A DNA stretch of 64,000 nt from Cantharellus purpuraceus (taxonomy: Eukaryota; Basidiomycota; Agaricomycetes; Cantharellales; Hydnaceae): assembly GCA_025174535.1 (NCBI GenBank), contig JALBUN010000002.1:62001-126000 (forward strand). Direction: 5' to 3'. Made by a program: the position numbers and the translations under genes. Shown piece after piece: positions 24,984 through 36,964 of this stretch. Position 1 is the stretch's first letter, and each line of letters begins with the position of its first letter. The notes beneath the pieces are model-generated. The model did no database searches. It saw nothing but the letters and a program-made list of their open reading frames with translations, and was not told the origin of the DNA.

Positions 24984-26529
24984 ATGAAAATCACAATAAA
25001 AACCCTTCAGCAGAAACTTTTCCAGGTCAGTCAACATTTCATGGATGCTGACTTTGACCTCACCCTGTTGTTTTCAGATTGAAGCTGATGGCACAGATAC
25101 AGTATTAGATCTCAAAACCAAGATTTATGAAGTTCAAGGACATGCTGTAGAAAGTCAGAAACTCATCTATTCTGGTTAGTCGTTTTCGCAATAGAGTTCC
25201 TGGTGCTTTTGTAAATTAGTCCCATTGCAGGCAAGGTATTACCGGACAGCAAGTCGGTAGCTTCTTGCGACATAAAGGAAAAAGATTTCCTAGTGCTTAT
25301 GGTGTCGAAGGTATATTCATGAGTGATCGCGGAAAAGCTTTGTATTAACATGCATCAACATGTAGCCGAAGCCCAGTGCAGCCGCATCTTCTGCTGCAGC
25401 CACTTCGAGTACAACTCCGGCAGCATCCGTAACTCCAACGGCTGCACAACCCGTACAACCTGATCCAGTTCCAGCACCATCTCCGGTTCCGGCACCTGAT
25501 ACCACATCAGCCGCTCCAGCCTCTGCCACACTTTCCGTTCCTTTAGGGGCCTCATTCTTATCTGGAGAGGCTCTACAGGCAACTATCTCTAATATGGAGG
25601 AGATGGGGTATCCTCGAGACCAAATTTTGAGAGCATTAAAAGCCAGCTACAATAATCCCGATCGCGCGGTGGAGTATCTCTTAAACGTTAGCCTCAATTC
25701 ATACCCAGACTCTTGATGAACTTAGTGATGTTTTCACTCAGGGCATTCCGGAGCATCTCCTGGCAGACTCGTCAAGTGCCGGGGGGAGTAGTGCTCCGGC
25801 ACCAACTTCCGCTCCCGTTGCTCAGACAGCACCTGCAGCTGCAGCTAGTCCCGCGGCGCAACCTCAACAGCCCCCGCTTCAACAACAACAAGCTCCAGCG
25901 TCTGCAGCACCGTCGGCTCCTCAAAATCTATTTCAGGTGCATTGCCATGCATTCTTTCCAATTGATTGCTTATTTCCGTCTCTTAGCTTGCTCAACAGCA
26001 ACAAACGGCTGGTGCAAGCGGCGGGGCCACAGGTAATCCGCTTGCTGGCTTACGTGCCCCAGGCACGGCTGCTGGCGGTGCGGGAGGAGGATTGGAGAGC
26101 CTTCGCGGCGATCCGCGTTTCAACGCCGTCCGCGAACTCGTTGCCCAGAATCCCGCCCTCCTCCAGCCTGTGATTCAACAATTGGCACAGAACAATCCTC
26201 AGTTGGCGCAAACGCTCGCGGCCAACCCAGAGGCTCTGCTCAACTTATTAAATGAAGGACTTGGTGATCTTGAAGATCAGGATGGTGAGGGTGGGGTACC
26301 GCCTGGCGCTCATAGGGTTAGTGTTACTGCCGAAGAGATGGCCGCGATCGAACGAGTGAGTTATGTTTGGTTATGGCGTATATTCTATCATTACTGATTG
26401 GAGCGTCTCCAGCTGGAGGCGCTAGGATTCCCCCGCCAAGCAGTCATTGAAGCGTATTTTGCTTGTGATAAGAATGAGGAGCTAGCTGCCAATTTTCTGT
26501 TTGAGGGAGCATTCGACGACAATTCGTAA
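24984..26529 (+). CDS. RAD23: RAD23, UBL-UBA proteasome shuttle and nucleotide excision repair factor
   Basis: Binds ubiquitin chains through UBA domains and the proteasome through its UBL domain, and stabilises the XPC/Rad4 repair factor. Seven exons (24984-25025, 25078-25174, 25231-25310, 25366-25686, 25742-25936, 25987-26355, 26413-26529) give 406 residues. Domain order: N-terminal ubiquitin-like domain ([19 protein letters not shown] to about residue 75); Ala/Pro-rich linker; UBA1 with [18 protein letters not shown]; Gln/Ala linker; STI1-like XPC-binding domain with [18 protein letters not shown] and LIQ-like repeats [16 protein letters not shown]; and C-terminal UBA2 with [20 protein letters not shown]. 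Length and order are typical, and nothing is missing. Confidence 0.97.
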
Positions 26530-26957
26530 TCATGCACTTGTAATATAACTGGCAATGGACTTCCATCTTCAGCTATCAGACACCCGTGAATTACAAGTAG
26601 TGAGGTAGTAGGGTAAATGCATCGTAATGTAATTGGTGCAACTAGGAGGTATGTTGGTAGGGAACTTCAGCACGCACCGGACAAGCGTGACCAACAGACA
26701 TTAATCAGTAACCACTTGTGACAGTCGGAGATGGATATTTGAACGTGAAAACGATGTATTGAGACCTTCAATATACGAATGATGAGTACCGACAATTGAC
26801 GATGGATTATACGACTAGTGACTGGACGTACACAGACAACAAGTACCTGGAAACTTTCAGGCAAACTGCTACAACATGTACAGATGCGGGACAGTACAAG
26901 TCAATAATCCTCCAAAGCAAGACAATAAATCTAAATTTCGTATCCAAGAGGAAATGT
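26530..26957. other. Convergent intergenic region RAD23 / RAD21
   Basis: About 430 bp between the two stop codons. No supportable gene; it holds the two 3' regions. Confidence 0.35.
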
Positions 26958-29344
26958 TCAGAGACCCATAGAAGAGGCAAGAGACGGGGCTGCAGACGCA
27001 TGTCTTCCTGGCCTGATCTTGTGCTCCCAAAGTTTGTCTTTGCCTCTGATTTCAATATTCTCAAACGGCCCAGCCTGGGAAAGCTTGACACAATCACGGG
27101 TTCCGAGTACAAGCAATTCGAAAAAGAATGAGGATGCAGCGCGGCGTGATGCCTGTAAGGGGGGTTATTGTTGAGAAAAAGTAAACGGATCAAGACGGAT
27201 CTACCTTTTCTGACAAACTAGCGAAGCTGAGCACCTTCTCGCTCCCACTAGGGTTCATCGCAGGGTCGAGCTCCTTGCGGAGAATGGATAACGCCTTCAC
27301 AGTATTCTTGCTATATCCCTTCTTTTGATCAACTTCGTCTCCTTCATTTTGTTCATCCTGTGGCTGGCCATGGCTAATGAACTGGCTTTGGGTGGGCCTA
27401 ATATCGAATGTGGCAATTGGACAATCCACATCGGCATACGTCTCCAGGTCATCAGCAAGTTCAGCTGCAGGTGTTGAGAGTCTAGTCTCATCACCACCTT
27501 TTGAGATTGCAAGGTTATCTTGGACGTATTCTCCAGACACATCGAGTTGAAGGTCGACATCCAATTGAAAGTCTTCTATCCCTGGGCCTCCTTCCATACC
27601 TCCAAAGTCGATGTCACCACCTGCGCCTGGCACAACGTCACTTCCTGGTCCAATACTCCTGGCAATACTACCAGCCCTTCGGGCTACCTCCACCTCACTG
27701 GCATCTCCGTTAATACTACCATCGATGCGTGGCTTCTTCTTGGGCCGGCCATCTGCATCCTCACCTCGACGCTTTGACAAGGACAAATTTGTTATGGGTC
27801 TCATAAACATTTCGGCAAGTTCTGGTGCCAAGCCAGGAGGACCAGCGTTAAACAAAAGACTGCCTCCTGGACCTGGCTTCGTCGGCATGAAATGCGCCAC
27901 AGGGTCTGCGCGGATCTCGAGCAGACGCATAACGGTGCGAGAAGCAGGAAGAAAGTATTGCTTCCGTGTACATCAGCTGCATCGGCGCTCACCATAGAGA
28001 ATTCTGGCTTACATCTGCTAAGATTTCGCTGACATCTTTTTGCACCTGGCTACCTAGACCGCCCCTACCACGTCCTATTTTGGTCCCGGGACCATCCTTA
28101 AGTTCAATGATTGAATCAACAATCTGTTTTTTATCTTTGGGCTTTTTCGTTGATGGCCGTTTAGACGGTGTTTGTTCATTAGCAGGGTCGGCAGCGACTC
28201 GGGGAGTAACTTCTGGAGGTGGTGTATCTGGAAGCTCCGTCAATGGAGAGGCTAAATCGCAATTTCAGTGCTCAGAATCTTCGTCATGTATGTGATCACA
28301 TACAAGCACGCGAAGACTTCGCCCTTTCCGGCACTAGTTCTTGATTAGGTGGGATAGATGGCCCTTCCCCAAAATTGAGGCCATGGTCGAAATCTATGCC
28401 CGCGTCATCCCTTATAAAGTCCATGTCAAAATGACCGGCATCAAAGCCGGCCTCTGAGGCATCTCTACTCCTCGCTGATAAGGCGTCCAAATCCAAATTC
28501 TTGTCCCTCTGATCCAGCAATGCAGAATCTATGGACGCACGGAGGTCATGGACGGCAGGTGCATCACGGTTAAATTCGATGGACAGGCTGTCATCTTCTA
28601 CGGGGCCTTTATTAGCACCTTCGCCAAAGTCCAGCTCAAGGTCGAGGTAATCCTGAGAACCGATTCCATCGGGAGGGCCAAGGTCAAAGTTATAACCAGG
28701 ATCATCCAGATCAAGTGGCATATCATCAGCAGTAGCAAGAGTAATATCAGCCTGTCGTGCAATATGTTGCCCACCAGGTTGAGCCTCAAAATCCAGATCC
28801 CTGGGTATAAAAGTCAAGGTAATTGAGAAGGCGGATGACATTGCTAAGTACCCACAGATTGAAGTCTGGCATCATAAGGTCAAGATCAAGTCCACCATCC
28901 TGTAAAGTAATAGCATTCCGGTTGACAGCTAATTGATCCTCAGTCATATCAACAATACCAGGACGGAAAGCCTAGGATGACCATGACAGGATCTTAGAGA
29001 AGTATGCCGGCTATAGCCACTGGACGCACCATCTTGATCTTAAGCAGAGCCTCGTTACAGTCGTCCAAAAGATACTTTGCCTTCCGACTGTATATTCGCA
29101 CAACACCCAGAAGCAACTGCCCACTAAGACGAAGGGCCATGACCTCGACCTCTTGGCCCATAATAGCCCCTACAGATTGACTGATATCGGTCTGGAGCGT
29201 CTGGGTCTTTGAGAGCTTACGCTCCCAGTGCGCTGCAAGCCAAACTTTGGCTAATGGACCACGGCGAGACAAGATGGCTTCAGAGTAAAACTATATAACG
29301 CGTCAGACAACGCGTAACCGACGTGTCGAGGCAAAACATACCAT
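26958..29344 (-). CDS. RAD21: RAD21/SCC1 kleisin subunit of mitotic cohesin
   Basis: Closes the SMC1-SMC3 ring, holds sister chromatids together and is cut by separase. Seven coding exons (29344-29342, 29290-29030, 28971-28856, 28800-28304, 28251-28013, 27960-27205, 27152-26958) give 688 residues. The first coding exon is the ATG alone, spliced by GTATGT to [20 protein letters not shown], the universal kleisin N-terminus. The SMC3-binding domain continues to [20 protein letters not shown]. The middle is acidic and disordered. The C-terminal winged helix ends with [18 protein letters not shown] and [14 protein letters not shown]. The mitotic paralogue is favoured over REC8 by length and by these motifs. 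Two ACGCGT sites (29298-29303, 29310-29315) lie in the first intron and a CACGTG at 29378-29383 lies upstream. Confidence 0.96.
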
Positions 29345-29554
29345 GATTGTTGCTCCTTAGAGGAGAGGCCTGGCTTACACGTGATGGAGCGTGAACAGTT
29401 GTAAGCGGAGTTTGAACATACTAAATGCAGACATTCAACGACTTGGAACAAGCATTCCAACTTAAGAGAATGGCCAGCGAAGAATCTATGGCTTAAATTA
29501 TATTAAGACATATGTGGTATGGTTCCAAGTTCTGGGATATAACGTATACTGTCG

Positions 29555-31202
29555 TTACTTTTGTTGTCGCCTTTGGCCATCCATTTCATGAACTTCCCCC
29601 GTGGGTCTGTCCTCACTGACCGTGCCGATGCCTTTCTTTACAGCCTCCCATTCAATTCTAAAAAATACCCACACCCACCTCCGGATAAGCTCAAGTGCCT
29701 CCACAAGAAAAACACCACCTTCTAAGTCAGCCATGGAGTGAAGATGCGAAGACAACTTCAGGGACCATGTCAGTCGCAGAACTAGATTAAGTGAAATTGC
29801 GATGTAGTAAACGATGGGATCATTGAACAGGAGTACTGGACGGAGTCCTTGTGGGTACGACTGCTGTTGCGTGTGCCGAGATACCTGAAGGTAAGAGACA
29901 TCGCTCGGTATGGCAGCTGGTGCTTCATCTTCACCTTGAGATGAAGGAAGTGATGATGTCGAAGACTCAGGCCTCTGAAACTGGGAAAGAAGAAGTGGCC
30001 TCGGTATTGAAACAGACGAGGCATCCCCAGAAGGCGATTGGAGCAGGGAAAGACCCCAATCATTCGTTACATCCCACCAGAAGGAATAACCTGAGTTCAC
30101 AGCTACGGCGAGCAGCCTTGATGGGTAACAGTTAGTTAGCAATAAGCCATATTACGTGTAAAAGAAAGTACCAAAGTCTAAAAAGTTGGTGCTCGCCGTG
30201 CCATGGTGTTTTGGCAAACTGGGATCCCTTCTCAGCCACAAGTTCAGATACAACCAGTCGTTGCGCTGCTGAAAGAAATATGACCGGGAAGGCAGTAGAA
30301 TACTTGATAGCATTAAGCAATGCTCGTGTATTGGAGTGATGGGAAGAGGACAGAAATTCGACGAGACATTGTCGCAATCGAATCACGTAAGGCAGACTTG
30401 AATGAGAAGCTGGGAAGTCAGTTGAATATAGGAATTGCGTTAAACTGTAGCCCACCTCATCAGACAGGGCACGATCCACTGTAACCAGCCTTCATCCACA
30501 GGTAATAAATGCAAACTACCCCATGGTGCAAGCATGCATGCTGAAATCCATAGATCTCCAATTACCTTCGCGAACGAAGTAAGTATATCCGCCAGGACGA
30601 TGTCGGAAAAGTGGATAGGCTGGTTCATAGGTGAAAACAAACAACGATAGAGTCCCCTGGTACCACATATGAATTAGAATGATGGTGAGACGCATATATG
30701 GGAATGCTTGTCCTCACTGTAGAAAAAGGTCTCGCTCACGTTTACGAATCACGTTGAAGGGGCATACGAGAGCCGCAAGGACGCAGATCGCACAAACTTC
30801 AAGAACAATTTTATATCGATCCATCATTTGAGTGTCCCCTCCACATATGACACGGAATAGAAGCCAGCAACCCAAAGTCCAAGCACTGTATATCCCGAAA
30901 AGCTTATAGAGAGCAAGATACAACAAACGCCCCGAGCTTGAAAAAGTTGTTGAGCCAAAATGGGGAGACGTTGATGAAAACGGTCGAGAATATTGTGAGT
31001 TGACATGGGAATGCATGTCCAGGACATACGCAGTGTCTATACCCATCAAGTGCAGGAACTGCAAATTGCTGGCCCAACCTAGGATGCCTACACCTGTGAG
31101 CAACGCGACCCTCCAAGGCAACGGAAAGAAGGCGAGTGCATGGCTCGACACCTCTTCCACCTGAAGTGCCAGAATGTCTGCGTCATCCTCCATGGCCTCC
31201 AT
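29555..31202 (-). CDS. ERD1: EXS-domain membrane protein, ERD1-like
   Basis: Multi-pass membrane protein of the EXS (ERD1/XPR1/SYG1) family. ERD1 of yeast acts in the Golgi in retention of lumenal ER proteins, glycosyltransferase recycling and phosphate return. Four exons (31202-30718, 30656-30456, 30396-30172, 30116-29555) give 490 residues. There is no N-terminal SPX domain, which separates it from SYG1/PHO proteins and fits ERD1. The first helix is in FPLPWRVALLTGVGILGWAS. EXS hallmarks: GLYRCLFSPMNQPIHFSDIV, LADILTSFAKVIGDLW, LPYVIRLRQCLVEF, SFWWDVTNDWGLSLL and, near the end, EALELIRRWVWVFFRIEWE. About 60 extra Ser/Gln-rich residues interrupt the segment between WDVTNDWG and LFNDPIVYY. 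Start ATG 31202 was chosen as the first Met of MEAMEDDADIL. Confidence 0.85.
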
Positions 31203-31928
31203 GGCATTGCTCTGGCGTTTCGAAGAGGTGTGGACCAGCCAATGATAATGATTACGCAACTCAGCAATGTTGCTTCTCTGAGTTCACTGCTGGAAGGAAG
31301 TGGCCAAGATGCTAGCAGAACCTTACTCAGCTTTCTGATGTTACACTTGCGCACAGAACGAACTTCAATGCTTATCGGCAAGCAATGCAAAGATTAGCCA
31401 TCGATCACCCTGCGGATGAAACTCAGTGGCAACCGTACTTACTCAAGACGACGGTCTAACGTACGTCTAACCCTGGCGGATAAGCAAAAGGACTCGCAGA
31501 CTCACTCATTCATGTTTTCTCAAATGAACAAAGGTCCAAGACTGGTGTCGCTCGGCAGGACTCACATACAGCAAGCTTTGATATCCCTGAAAGGGTCCCC
31601 GCCCCCGGAAAAATGGGAGCGGTCAACATCAGACACTAGCAATGCCTGACATACAGAAGTTTGTAGACCTGGGCTGCCGCCGATGTGCTGGTAATGTCAA
31701 GTCAAGCGAGTTTTGCTGATGCACATGTCCGAAACTTGGAACATCGCACTCTAATCCTGCCACCTCCGGTCGGTCTTTGCCAATACGAACAGAAAACATG
31801 TACTTTGAAATAGGAGTTTGCTAGATCAACACGCGGCACTCCCCAGGTATAAAGCCACCAAGAGGCACATCATCGAACATCGAAATAATCCGACGTCTCT
31901 TGGTAACGACGCTGTTAAGACCCCCAGC
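31203..31928. other. Divergent intergenic region, no supportable gene
   Basis: About 725 bp between the starts of the ERD1-like gene and the tautomerase. Short open frames at 31416-31649 and 31818 onward show no domain; the latter is only the 5' extension of the tautomerase frame. Confidence 0.35.
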
Positions 31929-32455
31929 ATGCCTCTACACCGTATATACACTGCTCCTGGCACATTCTCTGCGGAAGACAGGGCCTCGATTGCTGAACGC
32001 ATCACTGCAGTTTACATGAGTCCCTCCGTAAACCTTCCTGCCTTTTACATCGACGTGGTATTCATAGATGTACCGGAAGGTCTGAGACACCTGCTGAGAA
32101 GTTAATGAGTAACTGAATGTACTTCGGACTTGTTTTATTATTGGTGGAAAAACAAGAAAGGACTTTTGTTCGCATTATTTATCAACAGTTAGCACGATAC
32201 GTCATACTTTTCAGTACACATACCCGATGTTGCCTTAGTGCTCCCTTCGTACCCAAGGAGCGACTCGCCTCTAATCTTGATGCCCTCGATTTTTCAAGGA
32301 ACGAGGTCTTCATTGGGAGATGCACATCGAACAGCATGAACGAGACCTTGGGGGGGATTGAGAGGTTGGATGCTCCTTTATCAGGTGGCGAAGGGGAGAA
32401 ATTATGGGTACGGGAGAACAGAGCATTCCCTTACAAACAAGCGGAAATTGTGTAA
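31929..32455 (+). pseudogene. Tautomerase (cis-CaaD-like) gene, probably damaged
   Basis: The start MPLHRIYTAPGTFSAEDRAS followed by IAERITAVYMS and LPAFYIDVVFIDVPE matches fungal cis-CaaD-like tautomerases, with the catalytic Pro1 after Met. The downstream half is recognisable in another frame: ERTFVRIIYQQLAR and, near the end, GEGEKLWVRENRAFPY. The frame stops at about 32105. Between the halves, ATTGGTGGAAAAACAAG (32140-32156) would encode the expected IGGK, but the following RTFVRI is one base out of frame. Removing one A from the five-A run at 32148-32152 would restore it. No good acceptor precedes this block, though an intron ending at ACAAG (32156) could join VPE to RTFVRI and lose IGGK. 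It could be a pseudogene, a sequence error or a divergent active gene. Confidence 0.6.
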
Positions 32456-32585
32456 TGTACACTTGCTCAATCCTGATCTGACTATTCTTTGCCTCGTAAG
32501 CGTTTGGATCGCAAGCGTCAGTAGTATATTATACTGACTGACGTTTGCGGCGATATTTTTTTCAGGAGAGCGGAGTGATGCGAGG

Positions 32586-35124
32586 CTAACGGCGCACAAG
32601 GCTCTCCAATGCGTTCCCGCCCGCAATTTGAAACTCTGAAGCCCCACTGGTAACCATGAGTCCTCCCTTCTTGCTCAAGCGTCCTTGCTGGCGCACGACC
32701 GCCATCATCCGCTCTTCAGTATCCTCAGCCTCTCGTGAGCCTAATCCACGGCGTTTTCCATTTAACTTTAGTGAACGAGGAAGTTTAGGCCGTTCTTCCT
32801 TGTGCGGCCGTTGTCGCTTTAGAGATCCAGTTTTTCCCGTCACGGTGTTAGGAGCTTCACGAAGCGCAAAGGCCTTCGCCAAATGTCCCAAATGAAGATG
32901 ACGCACATGAAAGAGGTGCTTTTCATCTAACGGGTGGGTGGCATATGCACGCATGTGGGAGACGTAGGCCTTCCGGGCCAATTCAGCGTGCTGCGAGGAC
33001 ACCAAGTGTAGGTAAGTCGACATTACACAAGAATGAGGTTCATACGGGACTGGACTCACGTTGGAGCTTCGTAAGACCCACCGCTCAAATGATAACTGCA
33101 CTTGCGTTGCCCTGGTCTCATACTCCTTTCCCTGTCCACCAAAACCACTCCTGAGTATACCTTCGACGCTGAAGCTTTGTAGCTTGATTTTCTTTTTATC
33201 CGGAGTCTCGCCCATACGCTCCTCAACCCATGGCACCCACTGTCCTTCGCTAGGACCCACAATAGCCCACGCTTCACCACCTTTTCCAACTCGGGCTGTC
33301 CGACCTACACGGTGAACATATTCGGTAGCTCCACCCTCCGTAGGTAAATCATGCTGAATTACAGCACGTACCAGGGGCAAGTCGAGCCCACGTGATGCAA
33401 CGGATGTACAGAGAAGGATTGAAGAGAATTCTGCAGGCGATTCCCCCGTGGAAGCTTTGGATGAAAATCCCTTTAGTGAGGCCAGTCGGGTCTGAAGGGG
33501 TAATGAACCATGTAGTCGATATATTTGTGTGCTAGGAAGTAACGTGGATTGAACCCTGACCCGTTCTGCCTTGGGTGCGTGATTTGTCTCTTCAACCCCC
33601 AACCCCTCCTCCGAATTTGTATCAGAGGGGCTTTGTTCGTCATCCATTGTTGCACCACCAAGCAAATTCCAATGGAAGTCCACCGAATCTGTACAGCTCA
33701 GGAATACGATAATTCTGGTTCCTTGTCGACCATGCGCAGTATCTTGAGATAATAAACTCCTGAGTAATGCTACCAGGGTTACCAACCGTAGCTTGAGAGG
33801 CACGATCACGAACTTCTGTGCCAACTGGGATGGTGGTGTGAACTTGTCGCTGCACGTAGCAACGTCGAGAGTAATTTTTGGGTGGGAGGGCTCAGAGTCT
33901 GCTTCAAGTGCTTTGATCACGATAGGATGCCTCAAGGCAAAGCCCGCCAACTTCTGTACGTCTTCCCGTATAGTGGCAGAACAGAGGATATTGCGACGTT
34001 CTCTCCAGTCCCATCCCGCAACTTCTGTACTCTTCCCTTCTTGCTCTGCTTGAAGAGCAAGTTTGCGACGTCCATCTAAACCTTTCAGTATACCTTGGAT
34101 TGATTCTTCAAAACCCAGATCCATGAGTCGATCGGCTTCATCAAGGACTAACCAGCGACATTTCCCAACATTAAATGCACTCGTATTCTGTAGGTGATCA
34201 AGGAGTCGACCAGGGGTCGAGACTAAGATGGGTATCCCTTTGCGTAGACGAGCCTTCTCGTGTGTGCGAGTAGCGCCACCTGTTAGTAATCCAGACACAA
34301 GCCATCGAGTGAGGCGTTGTGGGACTGCGTCTGACGACAATTCCTCGGAGTCAGCTGAAAGCAGTCGAAGGCGCATTGTCAGCAGTGTCTCCAGCACGTC
34401 AGATATCTGCTTGGCAAGCTCTCGGGTCGGAGCTATTATAATAGCGAGCGTGCCTATTGAACGGTCAATGTAAGACAATGAGCTCAGAGGGAGAAGATCT
34501 TGAATGATCGGGAGCAGGAAAGACAAGGTTTTTCCAGAACCAGTTTGTGACTGGATAAAGGCGTCTCTTGCTTCCGAGGAACCGAGCAGGGAAGGAAGGG
34601 CAGCACGCTGAATGCTCGTGGGCTGAGTTATTCCCATTTTTGTTGAGAGGTGAGAAATGATTAAAGGCGAAAGGTGAAGACCTTGAAATGTAGATGCGCC
34701 GACTGGTGCGTTTGATGGTGCAGATACCCCGCGAGGGGCTGAAGGTCCAGATGGCGCGGATACTGTCGGATTTGAGGAAAAGAGAGAAGAAATAAACTGG
34801 GTAGGATATTTTGAGGATGGCACATCTGAGCGTGGAATGTCTTGTGGATGGTCTTTTTCCACCCGAGGCCTTTTGGATGGTCGGGTCTCGACATCATACT
34901 GCGGCTCTCTGTGAGTCCGACCTGTCACCGACACTTGTGGCCGTTCCTTGCGCTTTGAAACTCTTTTGGCCTTTAGCCTGTTTGCATATGAGGACATGCG
35001 TTCATGAAATGAAAAGGGGACCGCACCGTTCAGTCCATCGTCCACCTTTCTTTCCAGTGGCCTGTTTTGTAGAAGCCGATATAGTGTTGTCTGGAACAAT
35101 ATTTAGTACTAAGCCACCATCCAT
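32586..35124 (-). CDS. DBP7: DEAD-box RNA helicase DBP7 (60S ribosome biogenesis)
   Basis: Nucleolar ATP-dependent helicase needed for early 60S pre-ribosome maturation (human DDX31). Three exons (35124-35027, 34977-33060, 32990-32586) give 806 residues. Exon 1 encodes MDGGLVLNIVPDN and GKKGGRWTER, then splices to LKAKRVSKRKERPQ, the typical basic DBP7 N-terminus. Helicase motifs: Q-motif with GITQPTSIQ, I QTGSGKT, Ia PTRELAKQ, GG, Ib TPGRLLDH, II LDEADRLMDLGFE, III SAT, IV IIVFLSCTDSVDF, V TSVASRGLDLP and VI HRVGRTARVGKGG. Some 75 residues of family-typical insertions separate motifs. The 69-nt second intron (32991-33059) is in frame and open, so it is easily mistaken for coding; removing it gives SSNHAELARKAYVSHMRAYA. 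Confidence 0.96.
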
Positions 35125-35415
35125 GGTCAGCGATTAACTGGCAAGCCAGTTACAAGTTTAAGCGCCAGGCAAGCCAAAATATGTCGGACTCGGACTCCAG
35201 TCGCCCAGCGCGAGGCTCGAGCTTTTTAAAGCTAGAACGTATCTTACGGCGTTTGCTGCAACAACCGTAGTCTGTCACCAGAGTTTTTGTGACCGTATTT
35301 CTGTCGCTGGTCTCACGGTCGGTGCAACAGTTCTTCGTGCAGCCACCGCGTTGTCTCCCACACACTCTTTAGCATATAGTCACCATTGCTTGTACTCTCA
35401 CTCTCACTCTGTTTT
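35125..35415. promoter_or_regulatory. Divergent promoter region, DBP7 / GH45-like gene
   Basis: About 290 bp between two opposite start codons. The right part is CT-rich (TCTCACTCTCACTCTG, about 35399), which is common in core promoters of filamentous fungi just upstream of transcription starts. No operator is identified. Confidence 0.35.
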
Positions 35416-36391
35416 ATGCTCGAAATTCTATGCTTCCTGGCTCTCCTACCTATCCTTTCTTATGCGGATAGCGAGCCTTGGCAGTACCCACCATCAGGTT
35501 TTGCGACCATGACACACTATGATCTTCCCTTGGACTATATCGCAAGTTGTGGTTGCACGCCGACCAGCACTCACTACCCTACCGCTGCCTTAAGCCAACT
35601 AGCTTTTGGAAGCTCGACAGCTTATGGACCAGGTTGTGGTGGGTCCAGAGATATTGACACTTTGTGGATCAGCAACTGAATAGCAAGACCTGCTCAGGAC
35701 GATGTTACAACCTCTCATTGCTTAATACGTTTCTCTCAGACCCTCCATTCTATCCTCCGAAACCGAAAAGCATCATCATCAAGGTCACAGATTTATGTCC
35801 AGCTATCTCGGCTTGGTGCAGAGCTACACCGAACAAGCCAAACCCGTCAGTCTCAATTTCAGGCATGCAGCGCAACTCACACCCACATACTTATACTTAT
35901 TAGAGCTGGGCATCTCCTTAATTTTGATTTGGCATTCCCTAGTTCAGCAATACCATCGGACTTTTTCCCTAGCAATCAGTCGCTTTATGGATACACCGTA
36001 TGTGCCTGTACCTCCCTTCAACAATGGTTAATGTCGATGGTTTTCATAGGATTTCGGTGTTTGGAATATCTCTTATAATGCTGTTCCTTGTCTGAAGGAA
36101 TGGGCTGGCGACACTAATGCCGCAGCCCTGGGAAGTGTCAACAATCTTGGAGACAGTGTATGCTGTCCCGCAGATCCTCTCGTGAGTCCCGAGCATCACG
36201 GTGTTGATTTGACGCCGACTTCATGCCGTTATCTTGCAAGACTCAGCCAAATACCACATGTCCTTCTTATTCTCTACAGAACGGTATACCGTGCGTTTCA
36301 ATTTAGTTCTTTGCTTAGACAAGCAGATTATGACCCCCGATGGACTCAGTCCGAATACCTCTACTACAGGACTAGCCCTACGTGGCACTGA
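35416..36391 (+). CDS. Secreted GH45/expansin-like double-psi beta-barrel protein
   Basis: Putative cell-wall-acting secreted protein related to subfamily C GH45 endoglucanases and expansin/RlpA-like barrels. Signal peptide MLEILCFLALLPILSYADSE. Exons 35416-35638, 35698-35845, 35904-35997, 36050-36181 and 36241-36290 splice in frame. The last exon starts at 36307 or 36319 and runs to the stop at 36391, giving about 245 residues. Signature stretches: ASCGCTPTSTHYPTAALSQL, AFGSSTAYGPGCGRCYNLSL, SIIIKVTDLCPA, LLNFDLAFPSSAIPSDFFP and YGYTDFGVWNISY. The catalytic-like aspartate of KVTDLCP and the cysteine pairs are kept. Whether it hydrolyses cellulose or only loosens walls is open. The last two exons are the least certain. 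Confidence 0.8.
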
Positions 36392-36629
36392 CTCCCCATA
36401 TACCCTCACTGCAATCATATCCTCCATATACCTAGCATTCATTGCTGGGAGCCGTGTATTTTGGTAGACTTATTATCTGTTTACATTTCGGTGGACATTT
36501 ATACCGTGTCATTGGCCTCATATCCTGCTCTTGTCAAGTTCGCTCCCGGTTCCTCAAATTTTCAGCCTCGGACAAGGTATTGACTTTACCATATGATATA
36601 TTGGTAACGAATAAATTGAAGGAGAGACT

Positions 36630-36911
36630 CTACTTTTCCAAATCCACTCTCATATATCCATCTCTTCGGGAGTTCCTGCGGCCGTCCACACCCATCCACC
36701 GCTTAACAAGCCTCAGACCACCCATCCGCACAAAGACTGCCACTGGAATACCCAGAACCACGAGCAATAGAAGGATCCACGCGAGCGGCGAAGTACCCAC
36801 AGAGGATTTAAGGTCAGAGCCTGAGTTGGATGCAAAACCTTTAACAGGAGAGGGATTCGATGTAGTTGGCGACGATGAAGATAAGGATGATGCATTTGCA
36901 GATGAATCAGC
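36630..36911 (-). other. Candidate transmembrane-anchor exon downstream of the cyclophilin
   Basis: An open reverse-strand stretch preceded by a good acceptor (GTACAG, 36912) and ended by TAG at 36630. It begins ADSSANASSLSSSSPTTSNP, a Ser/Thr-rich stalk, followed by one hydrophobic span, AWILLLLVVLGIPVAVFV, and a basic tail (RMGGLRLVKRWMG). It lies 53 bp beyond the cyclophilin stop on the same strand. Cyclophilin donors CAG|GTGCCC or CCC|GTCCGC would join it in phase 0, replacing the last few residues. It may be the normal C-terminus, an alternative exon, or part of another transcript. Confidence 0.45.
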
Positions 36912-36964
36912 CTGTACGTACGAGTGAGAATAGAGTCTTTTGCGTAGGGAGGCAAGGATGCGAA

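Noticed and set aside
25366..25560. Reverse-strand Gly/Ala/Val-rich frame that looks like a repetitive protein
   Set aside because: It is the complement of the Ala/Pro-rich linker of RAD23.
33056..33315. Open frame continuing through the DBP7 intron
   Set aside because: The 69-nt segment 32991-33059 is flanked by GTGAGT and CGCAG and interrupts a conserved block; it is an intron that happens to stay open.
35386..36391. Gene cluster for cell-wall degradation
   Set aside because: The GH45-like gene stands alone among housekeeping genes; no other carbohydrate-active enzyme is adjacent apart from the distant chitin synthase.
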